From NCBI GenBank assembly GCA_963693285.1, contig OY848918.1:13700263-13764262 (forward strand): DNA of 64,000 bases, given 5' to 3'. The translations under genes were made by a program, and so were the position numbers. The notes under the pieces are model-generated. The model made no database searches. It saw only the letters and a list, made by a program, of their open reading frames with translations, and was not told where the DNA came from. Shown in pieces: positions 46,233 to 60,000 of this stretch (position 1 is its first letter; every line of letters begins with the position of its first letter). The DNA is from Xestospongia muta (lineage: Eukaryota; Porifera; Demospongiae; Haplosclerida; Petrosiidae).

Positions 46233-47630
46233 ATGGCTGTTTCACGGTTTCCACCTATCTACGAAGGAGACATTATACTCCTTTCGTGGCCTGAAGCGAA
46301 TGGATATGTCTTTTCGTTGCCACCAAGGTATTTCAGTCATACTGCTGTATTTGTTATAGTCTATTGTAAAGCTTTGTAGACTACTGGTTAGCTAGCTTAC
46401 ATCAGTGCACGTATTGATAAGGGTCGATCACCAAACACTAAGTTTGACTGTCCTGTAATCTAAATAATAAACACAGTGATCGTGTTATCGATAAAGTTTA
46501 TTCTTTTGTCTATGCCTTTTAAGGAAAGCTATTAAGGGTGATCCTAAACTTATTGTGTTAGATTTTATGACCTGGCAAAGCCTGTGTTGTATTAACAGTC
46601 ATTATTGTTTAATTTCCACAGCTCAACATATAGCAAAGTGACAATATATCAGAGTGACAATACTAACCAATTTGTTTTTCCCAATATCCACTGTAAGTAT
46701 ATACTAATTGATTATTTTCATTGTACTTATCCACAAATTATTCACACAACACCCCACCCACAATTTGTCCAAACATGATGATGCAATTATTATGCCACGC
46801 CACATTAACCAACTATTCATTTTGTAGTTAGAACATCTGTGTAATTGAAACTTAAAATGCTGAGTAATAATATTATTCAGCATTTTATATGACATGAATA
46901 TTATTATATTTTCATTGTACTTTTTAAGGCAAAAAGTGATCCACAAATTATCCACACAGCACTCCACCCACATTTTTGTCCAAACATGAACTAGAGGATA
47001 CAATTTTATGCCACATTAACCAACTATTCATTTGTAGTTAGGCATCTGTGTTATTAAAATTTCTTAACACAATGCTTCTCATGTTCAGCTTAAGTATAAA
47101 ATGCTGAGTAATATAATATTATTCAGCATTTATATAACATGAATATTATTATATAACATGTAATAATATTATATATGTATAATATTATATAGAGTAATGT
47201 CATAACATTTTATATTATAACATTACTACTGGACTCTCTAAACAATATTAGATGTTATTGAATCTTCCATGTTATCATTGGATGTTCCCTTTCAGTATTT
47301 TGTTATTATTGAAAATAGTCAATCATGACTTAACACATCTGTCCACACAGCTGTGTTACTATTAGTGGCCTGACTTAGTAAAGTTTGTTACATTGAACCG
47401 TGTTGATTATTGATACAGAAACATTTCATTTTCTTATTTTTTTATTTTTAGTTCTGTCATTTCAAGTTCTACCAGAATATGCTGATATTGAGTATGTTAT
47501 TTATTATTGATACATAATTCATGTACTTTGTTGACTAACTAACTAACAAATATTATCTCTTTAGTCTCGAAAGCACGTCACCACTCACTGTCACCAGAGT
47601 AAGTATAGTCTTATAATAATTGTATGTGTA

Positions 47631-47700
<70 letters not shown>

Positions 47701-48002
47701 CACATATGTATTTGTTTTAATTTAATCAGTAAATGTTATAGGTTTGATTTAATTGTTGGACGTGTTTATTTTGTGATTAAATAAATAAAGCAATGTAATT
47801 TTGCAAATCACTGAATATATGTCTTGGTTAACAATTGTCATTTTTAAGATTTTAGATAATTTTGAATTTTAATTACTGATAATCATTTCAATTAAACTTA
47901 GGAAGAAGACAGACCATACATTCATCGTAAACTGGTTTATGGTCGAAAGATAAAGGTATGAATAATTTTTTTCTTACTTTTTATTTATGCACACATACAC
48001 TC

Positions 48003-48058
<56 letters not shown>

Positions 48059-51000
48059 CTACTCCATGTAGCCTCAAAGAAATATCTTTGTCTTCCTTCA
48101 GTATTGGGAAGTAGCACAGAGAGTAATCCTGTAAGACATACACAGTGTTGTACACAATATAATATTAAGAATTAAATGCCCAACATAAAATGACTCTATT
48201 AGGTGTCAGTTCTGATTGTTTTGTCTACACAATAACAAGACACACCACATACTTAGTAGTATTGCTAATAGTTGTAATATTGATTATTATAGATACATAG
48301 TTATTACATTCATATATATATGTATTTATGTGTAATTATGTGTATTAAATTTCTTATTTGTAGGCCACTCTTGAAGAAAAATTCAATGATTCTTGTTTGT
48401 TTAGAATTTTGCCATTTCGAAAGAATAGAGGAGATACTGTTAGTTGTTGTTTCTATTATTGTATTTTTATTAGTATTGCAACCATGTGACCTTTTTATTG
48501 ACTGTTAATTGTTATAATAATATTCATTGACCATTAGCCATTATTCATATTTAGGTTTGTTCTGGTGAGGGCATAATGCTGGAATCAGTAGAACAAAAGG
48601 GTTACCATATATTGTGTGTTCATAATACATTAACTCAAAGGTACAATTATATAAAGAGTGTAAATGGTATCAATATAGAGTTGTGTTTGTATAGTTATGA
48701 GTTAAAAATGGCAGTTACTGAGTCTCGCTTGATCATTCACTTGCAAACTAGTACTGAAACTACCAAATGTCTCAAAACAATCAGGGTAAGTGGTTATATT
48801 ATGATATTTATATTGCATCTCTCACTCTCCCCTCCCTCTCTCTCTCCCCTCTCTCTCTCTCTCCCTCCCTCCGCCTCCCCCTCCCTCCGCCTCCCCCTCC
48901 CTCCCTCCCTCCCTCCCTCCCTCCCTCCTTCTTAGGGAGGAAGTGTGGTTAGGTTTCATAATTCAGAATTAGGAGCTTATCTTGCTGGAAGTGGTTCCAT
49001 AGTGACTGATGTTTTATCTGGCATTATAGATCACACTTTTCCTACTAAAGGTAACAGAACAACAATACATTCTATAAATGTGTTATGTAAGAATCATAAC
49101 AAGTATATTATTGGAGTAAGTTTGTAGGAAATGCACTTATGTGTTCTCTTATAATAGAATTTGCAATGCACACTAAAACATAATTAAAACTATGATATAA
49201 CAACACTCTTATTGGCTTGTATATTATCTGCTTAACCCTAAAATTACCACTTATATATACATACATTATCTGAACCAAATCTCTGTTAGTTAGGATAGTG
49301 TATATAGTATCAGATAAACTAAGTCTACTGGGACATTTCTGTAACTGTTATGTGTAAACTTTATCGAATTTGGTCACATTCTACTATATCTTGGCTTCCT
49401 TGAGATAATAGTACTGATAACAAATTAATTAATAAATAAATAATTGTTAATTACATTTTTGGTAATCAATTGCTCTGTCTCTTGACTAAAATTTTAATAA
49501 ATACGCTGGTAGATTGTATTTAGATCTTGTCTATATTGTTCATTTAAACTAAAACATGCTTTACATAAAGTTTTAAATTTGTTTAGTGGGAGCCAGAAAA
49601 AAACGTGGTCTACATGGTATTCAACGACCTCCTCCTGTTTGTGGAGATAGTTGGTGGCAATTGGAGAAGACTACTTGTTCATATGATGGTAAGTAGGTTA
49701 TCTGTATATGGGTGTATCCTTGCTAATTAATTAATAGGTGTAAATGTATGTACTTATCTCTTAATTAACTACTGTATTTCCTTGAATGGATACCACCCTC
49801 AAATATATAGTAGCCTTCCCTTTCTCTGTATGGTATTACAATAACTCTGTGGATACTTATATGCCTAGCATATACCTGATTGAGAGGGTGTGGCTATTGG
49901 CTGCACTATAATTATTATAGCAACAAGTTTATAACTAAATGACTAATTATTAATCATTGAATTATTTATGAAAATAGTAATGTCTTGTGTTTTACAGGTA
50001 ATCCATTTCGTTTTGAGGAAACATGTCGTATTAAACATATTCCTACACACAAGTATTTAGCAGTTGTTAAGCCAAAGAGAGTTCAATTTGAAGAGAGATC
50101 ACAAGATGAGGCACTAGATGTTTCATTGAGTGTAAGAGTTGTTAAGTGATTATATAAGCAAATATGAATATGTTTGTAAAATATTAAATGGTGGTTCATA
50201 GTGCCAAAACTGCAAGGAGTATTGATTAACAAGTTATGTTATGTGGTGGTTGACTTTTCTGTTTTCGTTGTACAGTACATGTAACTTAAGTTGAACTTAG
50301 AATCACATGCACCTCACATAAAGCAACTATACTAGTTAGTAGACATGTATTTGTGGCTTCTTGTATGTTATCTTGCTTGTGATATCAAGGTATTTCACAT
50401 GTGAGCACTGAGCAGTAAAAATCAGAGTAACATGGTTTCCATATATAGGAAAAACTTCAATATGTTAATAGAGTTAATCTATGTGATTTTTACTATCATG
50501 TGAACTTGAATGTAATCTAAACCCTTTTATTGAAGTACACCATGGTCATCTATTTGTGAGCAGTAACAACTTCCAAGTTTCATATACTGTTAGTCTAGAC
50601 TATTTTAAACTAAATCTAACATTGCTACTTGTGAGTGTTAAGTTTTGGCCTCACATGTTCTTCAAGTTAACTCATGAATGACGCAAGAGTTCAATTTACG
50701 TTGCTCTTGGTATGTACTGTAGTAGTTTGTAAAATTTAGGTGTGTCATTAACATGACATGGGTGTTGCCTTGTAACAAACAAAAGTTACTTTTCATAGTT
50801 TGTTGTACTTTGTGTACCAATGTGTGCATATACTCTTGTTGCTATTTACTTTATAAGACGTTTCCTGTAGAAAAGTGCAAACTCTGATATGCCACATCAT
50901 GATACTTAAACGCAATGATACAAACCATTACTTTTAGTCTAATATAAACTATGTCCAATTTGAGTTTGACCCCTGACTCAGTGCTGCTATATTTCAGGCT

Positions 51001-54000
51001 AGGAATAAGCTAGAGAGAAACACACAAAATGAATGGTCAATGATGTGTTTTGCATTCCACTATGACATGCGTGACCTCATGTATATCATGAATGAAGTCT
51101 TGTAGTGTTCAATAGTTGCATCAAATAGTTTGGAAATGGTAGAAAATGACTTTAAATGCTCCAGTTAGCTATGTGTCTGCACCCAACTTAAGTTGATGAC
51201 ATTCTTCATTATTGAAATCCCACAAGATCACTGTCAATCTTAGTGGTCAGAGTGTATAACATTGACAAGTTGAAGTCAGTCAAACTCAGCTTGAACAGTG
51301 TAGATAGCTTTTTATTGATCGTTTACTACTAGACCTTATATAATGGTATCATAAATACATCTACATGTATGAGGCTATAGTTACAATATAGTCAGTCTAC
51401 TTCCCTCCACAAGTATAGAGAGCCTGGAGACAAAGTTAGAAATGTTATTATAAATGATTTCTATGTACATTAATTAGAATGTATCCTGTTATTACATTCT
51501 ATCATTACTATAGCTTACATTAGCTGATATTGGAGATTCCAAGCTTGACTATAACTTTGTAATGGTATCAGAGAAAGGAGTAAGTGTGTAGCACACAATG
51601 TCCTTTATTATCAGTTTATAATATAGACTAATGAAGATGAAGTGATGTCAGGAAATTGTATTAAACTTGCATATGTTGAATCTAAGGAACATAAGATTTA
51701 CAAGTACTTGACCTTGGATGGTAAGCATCCTTACTACTTCTGATATACTGTATAATATATGTCATAATTCTTAATACCAGTACATGTACATGTATGGTTG
51801 TTGCGATCATATATGTTACAATTGTTACAATTTTTATGATTACATCTGAACTATATACATACATGTCTAATTACAGTAATTATGTAATTCCATAGTATTT
51901 GTTATTACTATATAATAATAACATTGACGAAACTAGTTGTGATAACTTTGTTTGTATTTTGTTTTATTGTTAAATCTTTATTATTCTCTCTCTCTCTTTT
52001 CTGAATGAAATATAATATAGTCATTTTACTTTTTTGTAGATAAATCTTTCACATGGAATACAGAGTCTGCTAAGAAGAGAAAGATTGGTAGCAAGTGGTA
52101 TAATGTAAGAGCTATTAAAGTATACATATTAATACTGAGTTTGTCACTTGTATCTCTTCATACATTAAGCCTACTATTAATTTTGTGGACTGAATTTAGT
52201 GATTTAGTGACTATCATTATAATCTCTAACATTTTATTTATATCTGCTATATAGTAGTCATAGCTTGTAAGTTGATACACGTTAAATTTTTTTTATTTTC
52301 TAAACACAATTAATAGGCTTAAATATTTAACCATTTTAAGCAACATTTTAAAACCATATGTCATAAAATATAAGTCTATTTACTAAATTTAGCAATTTTT
52401 GAGCCACAACCATTTAAAATCGATTTTAGTCATTATATTATACGTGTACGAATTGCAGATTATGATGGTGGTTAAAAAATTGCTAAATTATTATATAATT
52501 ATAAGTAATAGAAGACTCAAGATATTTTGTAATTATTTGCCATACCATTATACCTAGAGGGATAAGGCTTGTGAGTAAAGCTATGTTCTACATAAGTTAT
52601 TGTTGTATAATGATGTCTTTTTATAGCTAACTCTCACTGAAAACAATGATTTAAACTTATTTTGTATCAATGAAGTAAGTACATTTATATATATTGCTTT
52701 GTTTACTGTTAATTATAAATTGAAAATTAATTGTTTAATATATATATGTACATATACATGTATACATGTGGATATTCTTATTATTAGGTCAAAGCTGCCC
52801 TTGTTCATGATATTTATTATTTGGAGGGTGTTAAAGATGTATTAATTCACTATTTACAAAGGGTCAGTTAATAACTATTAAAATATAATTATTAATATTA
52901 TATTTAATATTACAGTCAAAACAGCCTTTTGATGAAGGACTTGATCAAACAGTAAGTAACACAACTGGTTTAGTTCACTTGACAAGTTAAGATATACTTT
53001 TGCTATTCTATTTCTCACTGTTGTTCTATTAGTATAGTATATATTTTGTTATTGACTGAGACAGCATACATTATAAATGTTGATGTAAAATTAACCCTTT
53101 AGTATTTTTAAGAGAAATAATTGTATTTTGTTTTGTCACATCTATTGTACTGCTACTTAGATAGTTACAATTATATTTTTAACCCCTTTGTAGATTTGAG
53201 CATCTTTATACTCAGATACATATGGTTCAATATGGAATTACTTTCTAATATGTAATACCATAATTAGCTTTTTTTCATTATGAAATATTATCGTTTCACC
53301 CTTGATAAACGAAATCTTTGCGAATTGAAAATTTCTATTTAATGAAGTTTTTTATGTAACGAAAAATTGGAATGACGAATATTTAGAATAACTGGTACAT
53401 AAATACAACATGTTTGTCTATTGAAGAGATTGAGATGTCACAGTCGAGTATTCGAAATTATTTCAAGAGCTATTACGACCATCCCTGATGGCCTTATAGA
53501 CATGGTATCCCGTTATGCAACAGAGCACTTCTTTCTCCATTACTTGATCCATTACAGCACGTGGTCTCACCTTTGTGTAAAAATTTCACTTTAGCAAAAT
53601 TTTTGTTTAATTAGAGTTGGACGAAAAGTTAGTAACGAAATTTTTTGAAACAAATATTTTGAGAACAAAATAAAAGCTAATTACGATATACATTAATGGC
53701 TATTTAAGTGTTTGTAGTTAATTACTACATTATTCTATCAATATATTGTATTATATTTAATTTATAGATTGGTGATACCGGGAGTCAGGTTGAGTTATTA
53801 GATGTTCTGGATTTTCTATTGATATGGATGAAAGAGGGGTCTCCTCATTGTCAAAAAACTCGTAGCAAAATGTTAAGAAATAGTCACGTAAGTTGTTATC
53901 TACTCAATAATTATAAGTACAAATAACACACCAAATTAAATTCATTTCAACATATGCTTATTTACACATATATATTTCACATACTTCAGTCATTTTTTTG

Positions 54001-57000
54001 AATACATTTGAAGAAATTTTGATGCTTAACTGTCATATTATAATTTCAATACTTATTTTTATATACTGTACATGTACTTATGTACTGTATGTACTCAAGA
54101 CATACATTGATCTCTATCTGATTTTAGATTGTTGATCTATTGGTGGGATGTCTAACTGTGGATGACCAGTAAGTTACTCCCTATTATAATAAACTGGAAC
54201 AAGCCTGAACAAGTCCCTCATTACTTTAAATTTAATTTTGTTCTATTACGTGTATTAACATTTAACATGTGCCATAAACACATTAACTCTTTTAATTATC
54301 CTTTTTTATACACAAAACACTTGTATTGTCCAAAACAAAATTTGTACTTTTTGTCAAACAAGGCATAATTATTTATTTTCATGATTTGAGTGGTTAAGTT
54401 TAGAGAGTTTATTATCTGAGGGCTTCTACAATTGTAGAAGGTTTCTCTTACTTCTAACAGCATTTACTAAATGAAACGAAAAATTGTCTTAGCATTTTGA
54501 AGTTATTATATTATCGGATAATGTTCTTAACTTTTTGTTACAAAGGACTGGAATACTTCTAAGTTTGTTAATATTTTGGTGATTTTTAATATAATCAATT
54601 AAATTACATATTCTCTTACAGGGAAGTGAATATTAAAGTATCTGAAGTGTTGGAAACATTTGCTAAAGTGCCAAGTTCTCGATGTCATATGTACCTAGCT
54701 CAGACTAATTTTTTAGACATATTCTTTACTAAGGTAGCACATATTGCATATATAAATATATACTGGTTGATATTCTTATACATAGCTTGGTACTGGTATT
54801 GGAGTTGAAGAGGTACTGAGTACATTAGTTAAAGATGAAATGTAAGTATTAATATACACAATGTACTAGTGTGTTTTGAGTACGTATGTTGCTGCTTTAA
54901 TTTAGAGGTGGTAGTTAGAAGTCGACATATATATCTTTGTTTGCAGTTGTTGTTGTGTTTAAAGGTTTTTTGCTTTGAAAAATCATTAAACACACCTTTT
55001 ATAAAATTTGTTAATTGACTGTCTGGAGCAAACAATGAAATGCTCAGAGTTTAGTTTATATGTACTGGCAATATTTTAACTCAAGTGCAACAGTTTACAC
55101 TAGGATACTTTTGAGCTATATCTTCTTTTTCTGACAAGTTTGGTTTTTCTTGCAGCTTTCGGTAGCTATTCTTGCTAAACCATCTTCTTGAGTTTCAAGG
55201 CTTTAACAACACAGAACATTCACAGTACTATGTTACTATAGTTCTGATGAGAACTTTAGTCTATACTCAGTGTCCCCTTAACTTGAGTCAGATTTTCTTA
55301 AAGTGATAGCTCACAGGGTTTATTCAAAGCAGTCATTTATTTTAAGTCTGTATTTAATGGACGAAATGTCATATATATATATATATACTTACCGCTGATG
55401 AAATGTAGCTTGAAAATGGAAGCAGAGTCATTTTATATCAATTACATAATAGACTTAAGATAGTAAGTCAGTCTCTTTATGATTAATAAAGAGATCAGCT
55501 ATTCCTTGTGCATATTAAGTTAATTGTGCAATTCTCATTTACAATACTATAATACAACAGTACTATTACCTGATTGCTATTCTTCACAGTGCTATCGCTG
55601 AGTTGGTAGTAACCAAAATAGAAGACATGATGGACGTCATTCGAAAACAGTTGGTGAGCCCTATCATTAGTTGATATACATCTGTATGACATCTGTAAAC
55701 CTTTATTACGTATGACTTTATCATTATTAATATGTTATACCGATTTACTAGCAATAGTGAGCCCCCATATCATCATAATGTGCATTAACCAATATATTAT
55801 TGTTGAATAACCTTACCACTTGTGACTGGATTAGAGAAAACAATTCTTTTCTTATAAAAGATTTTGAAACAATACAACTTATAACAATATGGCCATCTTT
55901 AACTGGAAGTTTGGTAGGAAGAGTAATGATCGTCCTTTCTGCATAATATCTTTTATTGACTTCTGTTTACAGTAGCTGTTCATGCAGTAGAGTTTGTTCA
56001 AAAGACAGGTTCTATTTTTCTGTCTGCTATGTTCTGCTGGCAAAGGTGTCCTAAGCTTGTTTGTGTCACATGGAATGTATCTATGCTTTATGTCCACTTG
56101 TTTTATTTTAATGCATTATTAACCTTGTTTCTGATCCAGCCACATTTATATAACAATATTACTAATATATATGTATATATATCATGTTGTATATACTATT
56201 ATATAGGATGCTGATACACTGGATTTATTGAGTGCTCTTTGTTTTACTGGTGGTCGTCCTATCAGAAGTTTACAAGGTATCATTTAAAGTCTAATGTATT
56301 ACTATAGGACTTATGAACATTGTCATATTATATCAATGTTAAATAATTTAGTTATACATGTATTATCGTTCCCCTCTTATTTGAAATGTCATGTCAATAT
56401 ATACAAATATAGATATATTAAACTATTATTATTGATGTCTTACAGCATCTATTTGTGACAAAATTATCAAGCCAGATACAGTAAGATAATATAATATTAC
56501 TAACATTTCTATTAAACAATTACACATCTATAAAAGCTATTAGGTTATCTTAATATAGGGTTTTTTATCTTAACTTTGTTTACTTAGTTTAAATTTAGGT
56601 TACAAATAATTATAATCTGAATTTTTAAATTTTTTAACAGGGATTATTTTTTCGTACTAAACTAAAAGATGACGGTGTAGTTTATTATTACAGTATTAGA
56701 TCAGGAGAACAGCCTCTCAGTGCTTTGTGCTCTATTGTAAGTATGACATCATATTTAAACAAGATGTGTAATTCTTTTAATTTTTGTTAATAATATCAAG
56801 TTAACTTTTAGAAACACGCTTAGTCTCTTTTCTCTCTGATGGCTTGCCCTTTAAGCTATTCAGTTTAACAATTCTAGTACATTTCCAGTGAATTTAAGCA
56901 ACATTTTATTGTTATTAAAGTTGTATACTTTCTTATTGTTAATAAATTGTATTAATTCAACTTTTACTTATTACATTTATCAGATTATAGGGTATAGAAG

Positions 57001-60000
57001 TACATGTAATGTTGTAAATGTATGTTGATAACTATACATGTATGTTGCTATACATGTATGTCGATAACTATACATGTATGTTACTATACATGTATGTCGA
57101 TAACTATACATGTATGTTACTATACATGTATGTCGATAACTATACATGTATGTCGATAACTATACATGTATATTGATAACTATACATTTATGTTGATAAC
57201 TATATATGTACATTATTTTGTTTTCTCTCTGTAGGACAAAGCTCACAATAAAGACTTTAAATTTTTTGTTGCTCAATTAAAACTTTTTAGTCAAGTTTCT
57301 AAGGCAAGTTATATAGTCAAGCACAAAAGGTTTATTATACCAACAATTACAGGGTGTAAATAAGTACTCAATTGATGAATTGATCCAATGGATTCCTTTT
57401 AAAGAAGCTCTGGTAGTTTTTAACAGTGATGGTCTTCATCCATTGGTGAAATCAGCCTATTTGGATTTTGTTACATCAGTATATATGGACACCAGTGTTA
57501 ATGACAGTGGTATTGATATTGATAATTTGTGGCGATGTTTTGTAAGTGAAAAATGGTTTATTTTCATTGTTACTGGGATTTTCACACGTAAAAGAATGTA
57601 TAGATTACAATTTTAAGCAAAGAATGAAACCAATACATAGTTACTACTCAGTTATCATAAGTTAATAGGATTTGGTATCTGTACATGTAGCAATGACTTT
57701 ATTGTGTCTTTTTTATTATTGACTTTCTGTTCAATTTTGAAGTCTATTCACATTTGCTTTGACCTTGCAGTAACTTTAAAGGCTACATCATATTTTAATT
57801 TGTGTATTTATACTATGTTGTAATAATGTTGTATCATACTGTTATTCAGCTATGGGAGAAGTTATCTCCTAATCCATTAGCAGCAGCTAATGTGACAAAG
57901 AACTTAGTAACTGGTCTTGATCATGCCAAAGAAATTGCTACGTTTATGGAAATTATTGAAAATTATATTAGCAAAAATCAAGTAAAGAGACCCTTTAATA
58001 TGTAACTCATTATTATTAATTGATATTATGTATTTGTAGGTATTAATTGCTACTGGACATGTTACTGGTTATAACGAACTTCTCAATCAAATGTTAGCTG
58101 CCCTGGAACCTATGGCAGAATATGGCTATCGTTGGAATGTAGATGAAGAGTCAAAATTTAATCTAGAGCATCTCATTTCAATATTAGATGGAAAAAGTGA
58201 TAAATACTCTGAGGGTAAGTGACAATAAGTATACAGTAAACACACTGCCACAGTTACTATGAAAATATACCTATTGATTGTAAAGTGTCCTTAAGGACTT
58301 GGAAAAAGATTTGTTGTGGATTCCAAGCAAGTCATATGGAAGAGAGGGCAAGATGTCTCTCTAGTGTAACTCCTTAATTTTCTGTTGTTCTAAGATTTAC
58401 TACACATGCAATAAAAATACTTTGCAATTTAAAATTTTCAGGCAAATTAAAAAGGCACTCCCCACACATACGCAAAAAATTTATTTTATTTTTGTAATAG
58501 GAGGTGTGAAATTTTAAGGAAATACAGTATTGTTTCTAATTTTTACTGATCAATTCATCTCTGTCAAGAAATATAGAACAATTGCTGAACTATTTCCACA
58601 TGTCGTGAAGAGTTTCTGTTGAAGAATGCTTTTTGTATCATTTTTTGCAATGAGTTATTAACTCTCACTCTCTAAACCTTACTATGGATTAGTATGAAAC
58701 ACTATTAACTATTAAAATCAGAACATTTCTCTAGTTCAGGCCTCATCAGTACATATATTACTCATTGAGGATGCACACTACACTATGAATATATTAGAAC
58801 CAGAGTATCTGCTATTTATTATTTATTATTTAGAAGATGTTGTGTATTATTTACTGATGAACAAGTTTATGTGGAGAGCCTTTTTTCCTGTTATTTTTAC
58901 TATTGTTTTACTTTATATAGATACAGACTATGATGGTAATGATCGTTATAAAATTAATCCAGAAAACAGAAAAATCTTTCAAGTTAAAATAAGGTCTAAT
59001 TTCTCATAAAGTTTTTTTATCAATAGATGTTTTTTTAAACTTGTAGGGCTGTGCGATTACTCCATATCTTCTTTAAACAATTGTGCTACTTGGCATTGGC
59101 GGTAAGTTATTAATCCTTGCCATCTACTGTGCGGGTAATGGTTACAACACTTAGTGTATGTGTGAGACCCTAACAAAGCACTTCAACAATCTATATGTAT
59201 ATCTCAAAAGTGCTTAACTTGTAGTATTCTACATTTGATCATAAACTGCTCTTTTTATGTTTGCTGTTTTGAAGTATATCAGTAACTAAGAAAGCCTTGT
59301 AAAAAAGCAAAGGTCAGATTATTGACCTGAGTGTATTAAATAGAATAGTAGATGCCGGAAGCTTTGACAACCACGACTTTTTTCTTGTCACTAATTCTGG
59401 TGGTGAGGAGATACATTAGCTATTCCTAAAAGAGTATCATTTTGTTAGCTTTATTGTTACTATAAGTAAATCTTTAGATAAAGAAGAATAGCTTGTGGAA
59501 CACCAAATTAAATTAATACATTTGCCATTATATAGTCTTCCTTTATGACAATAGGTGGATGTGAGGTATGATCATAGCTGTTAATAGTTCTGTGTTCTTT
59601 TTTGTGAACGTTTTGTGTTTTAATAAATATTGTAGTTGGTTAATAAAGTGTTACTCAAGGTAAATAATTATCATTGTTATTTTTACATAGAAATTTCTCT
59701 ATGATTTAAAACGTCGACATCAGAACATTGTATTAAGTAGTGAAGAAACTTTGAGATCTCCCAAAGAACTTCTTGAACATAACATTCACGCCAAGCTAGA
59801 TCACCATGCTTTGCTGTAAGTAGACATCTACTGTACTTACAAATTATATCATTTCTGTAGTTCTACATTGTTTTCAGCACATAATACTCTTTTGGGTCAT
59901 TTCACTGTGGATCGTTACAGTTGCTTTGATGTGAGAAAAGATGAAGGAAAAAGACTTGTTGAAGTGTTACAAGATTTAATGAAATATGAAGATGATGAAC

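Larger units (their letters stand above)
46233..52951 (+). other. Gene B exons 1-17
   Basis: Exons: 46233-46327, 46622-46692, 47452-47491, 47565-47598, 47902-47955, 48059-48130, 48364-48438, 48555-48785, 48936-49050, 49587-49688, 49998-50131, 51514-51579, 51627-51720, 52040-52104, 52627-52674, 52788-52862, 52916-52951. Exon 6 has its acceptor directly after a (CT)n(CA)n microsatellite. Confidence 0.85.

Noticed and set aside
46704..47003. 99-aa minus ORF in intron 2 of gene B
   Set aside because: It spans an internal tandem copy of intron sequence (TTTTGTCCAAACATGA occurs twice); no counterpart in gene A and no family similarity.
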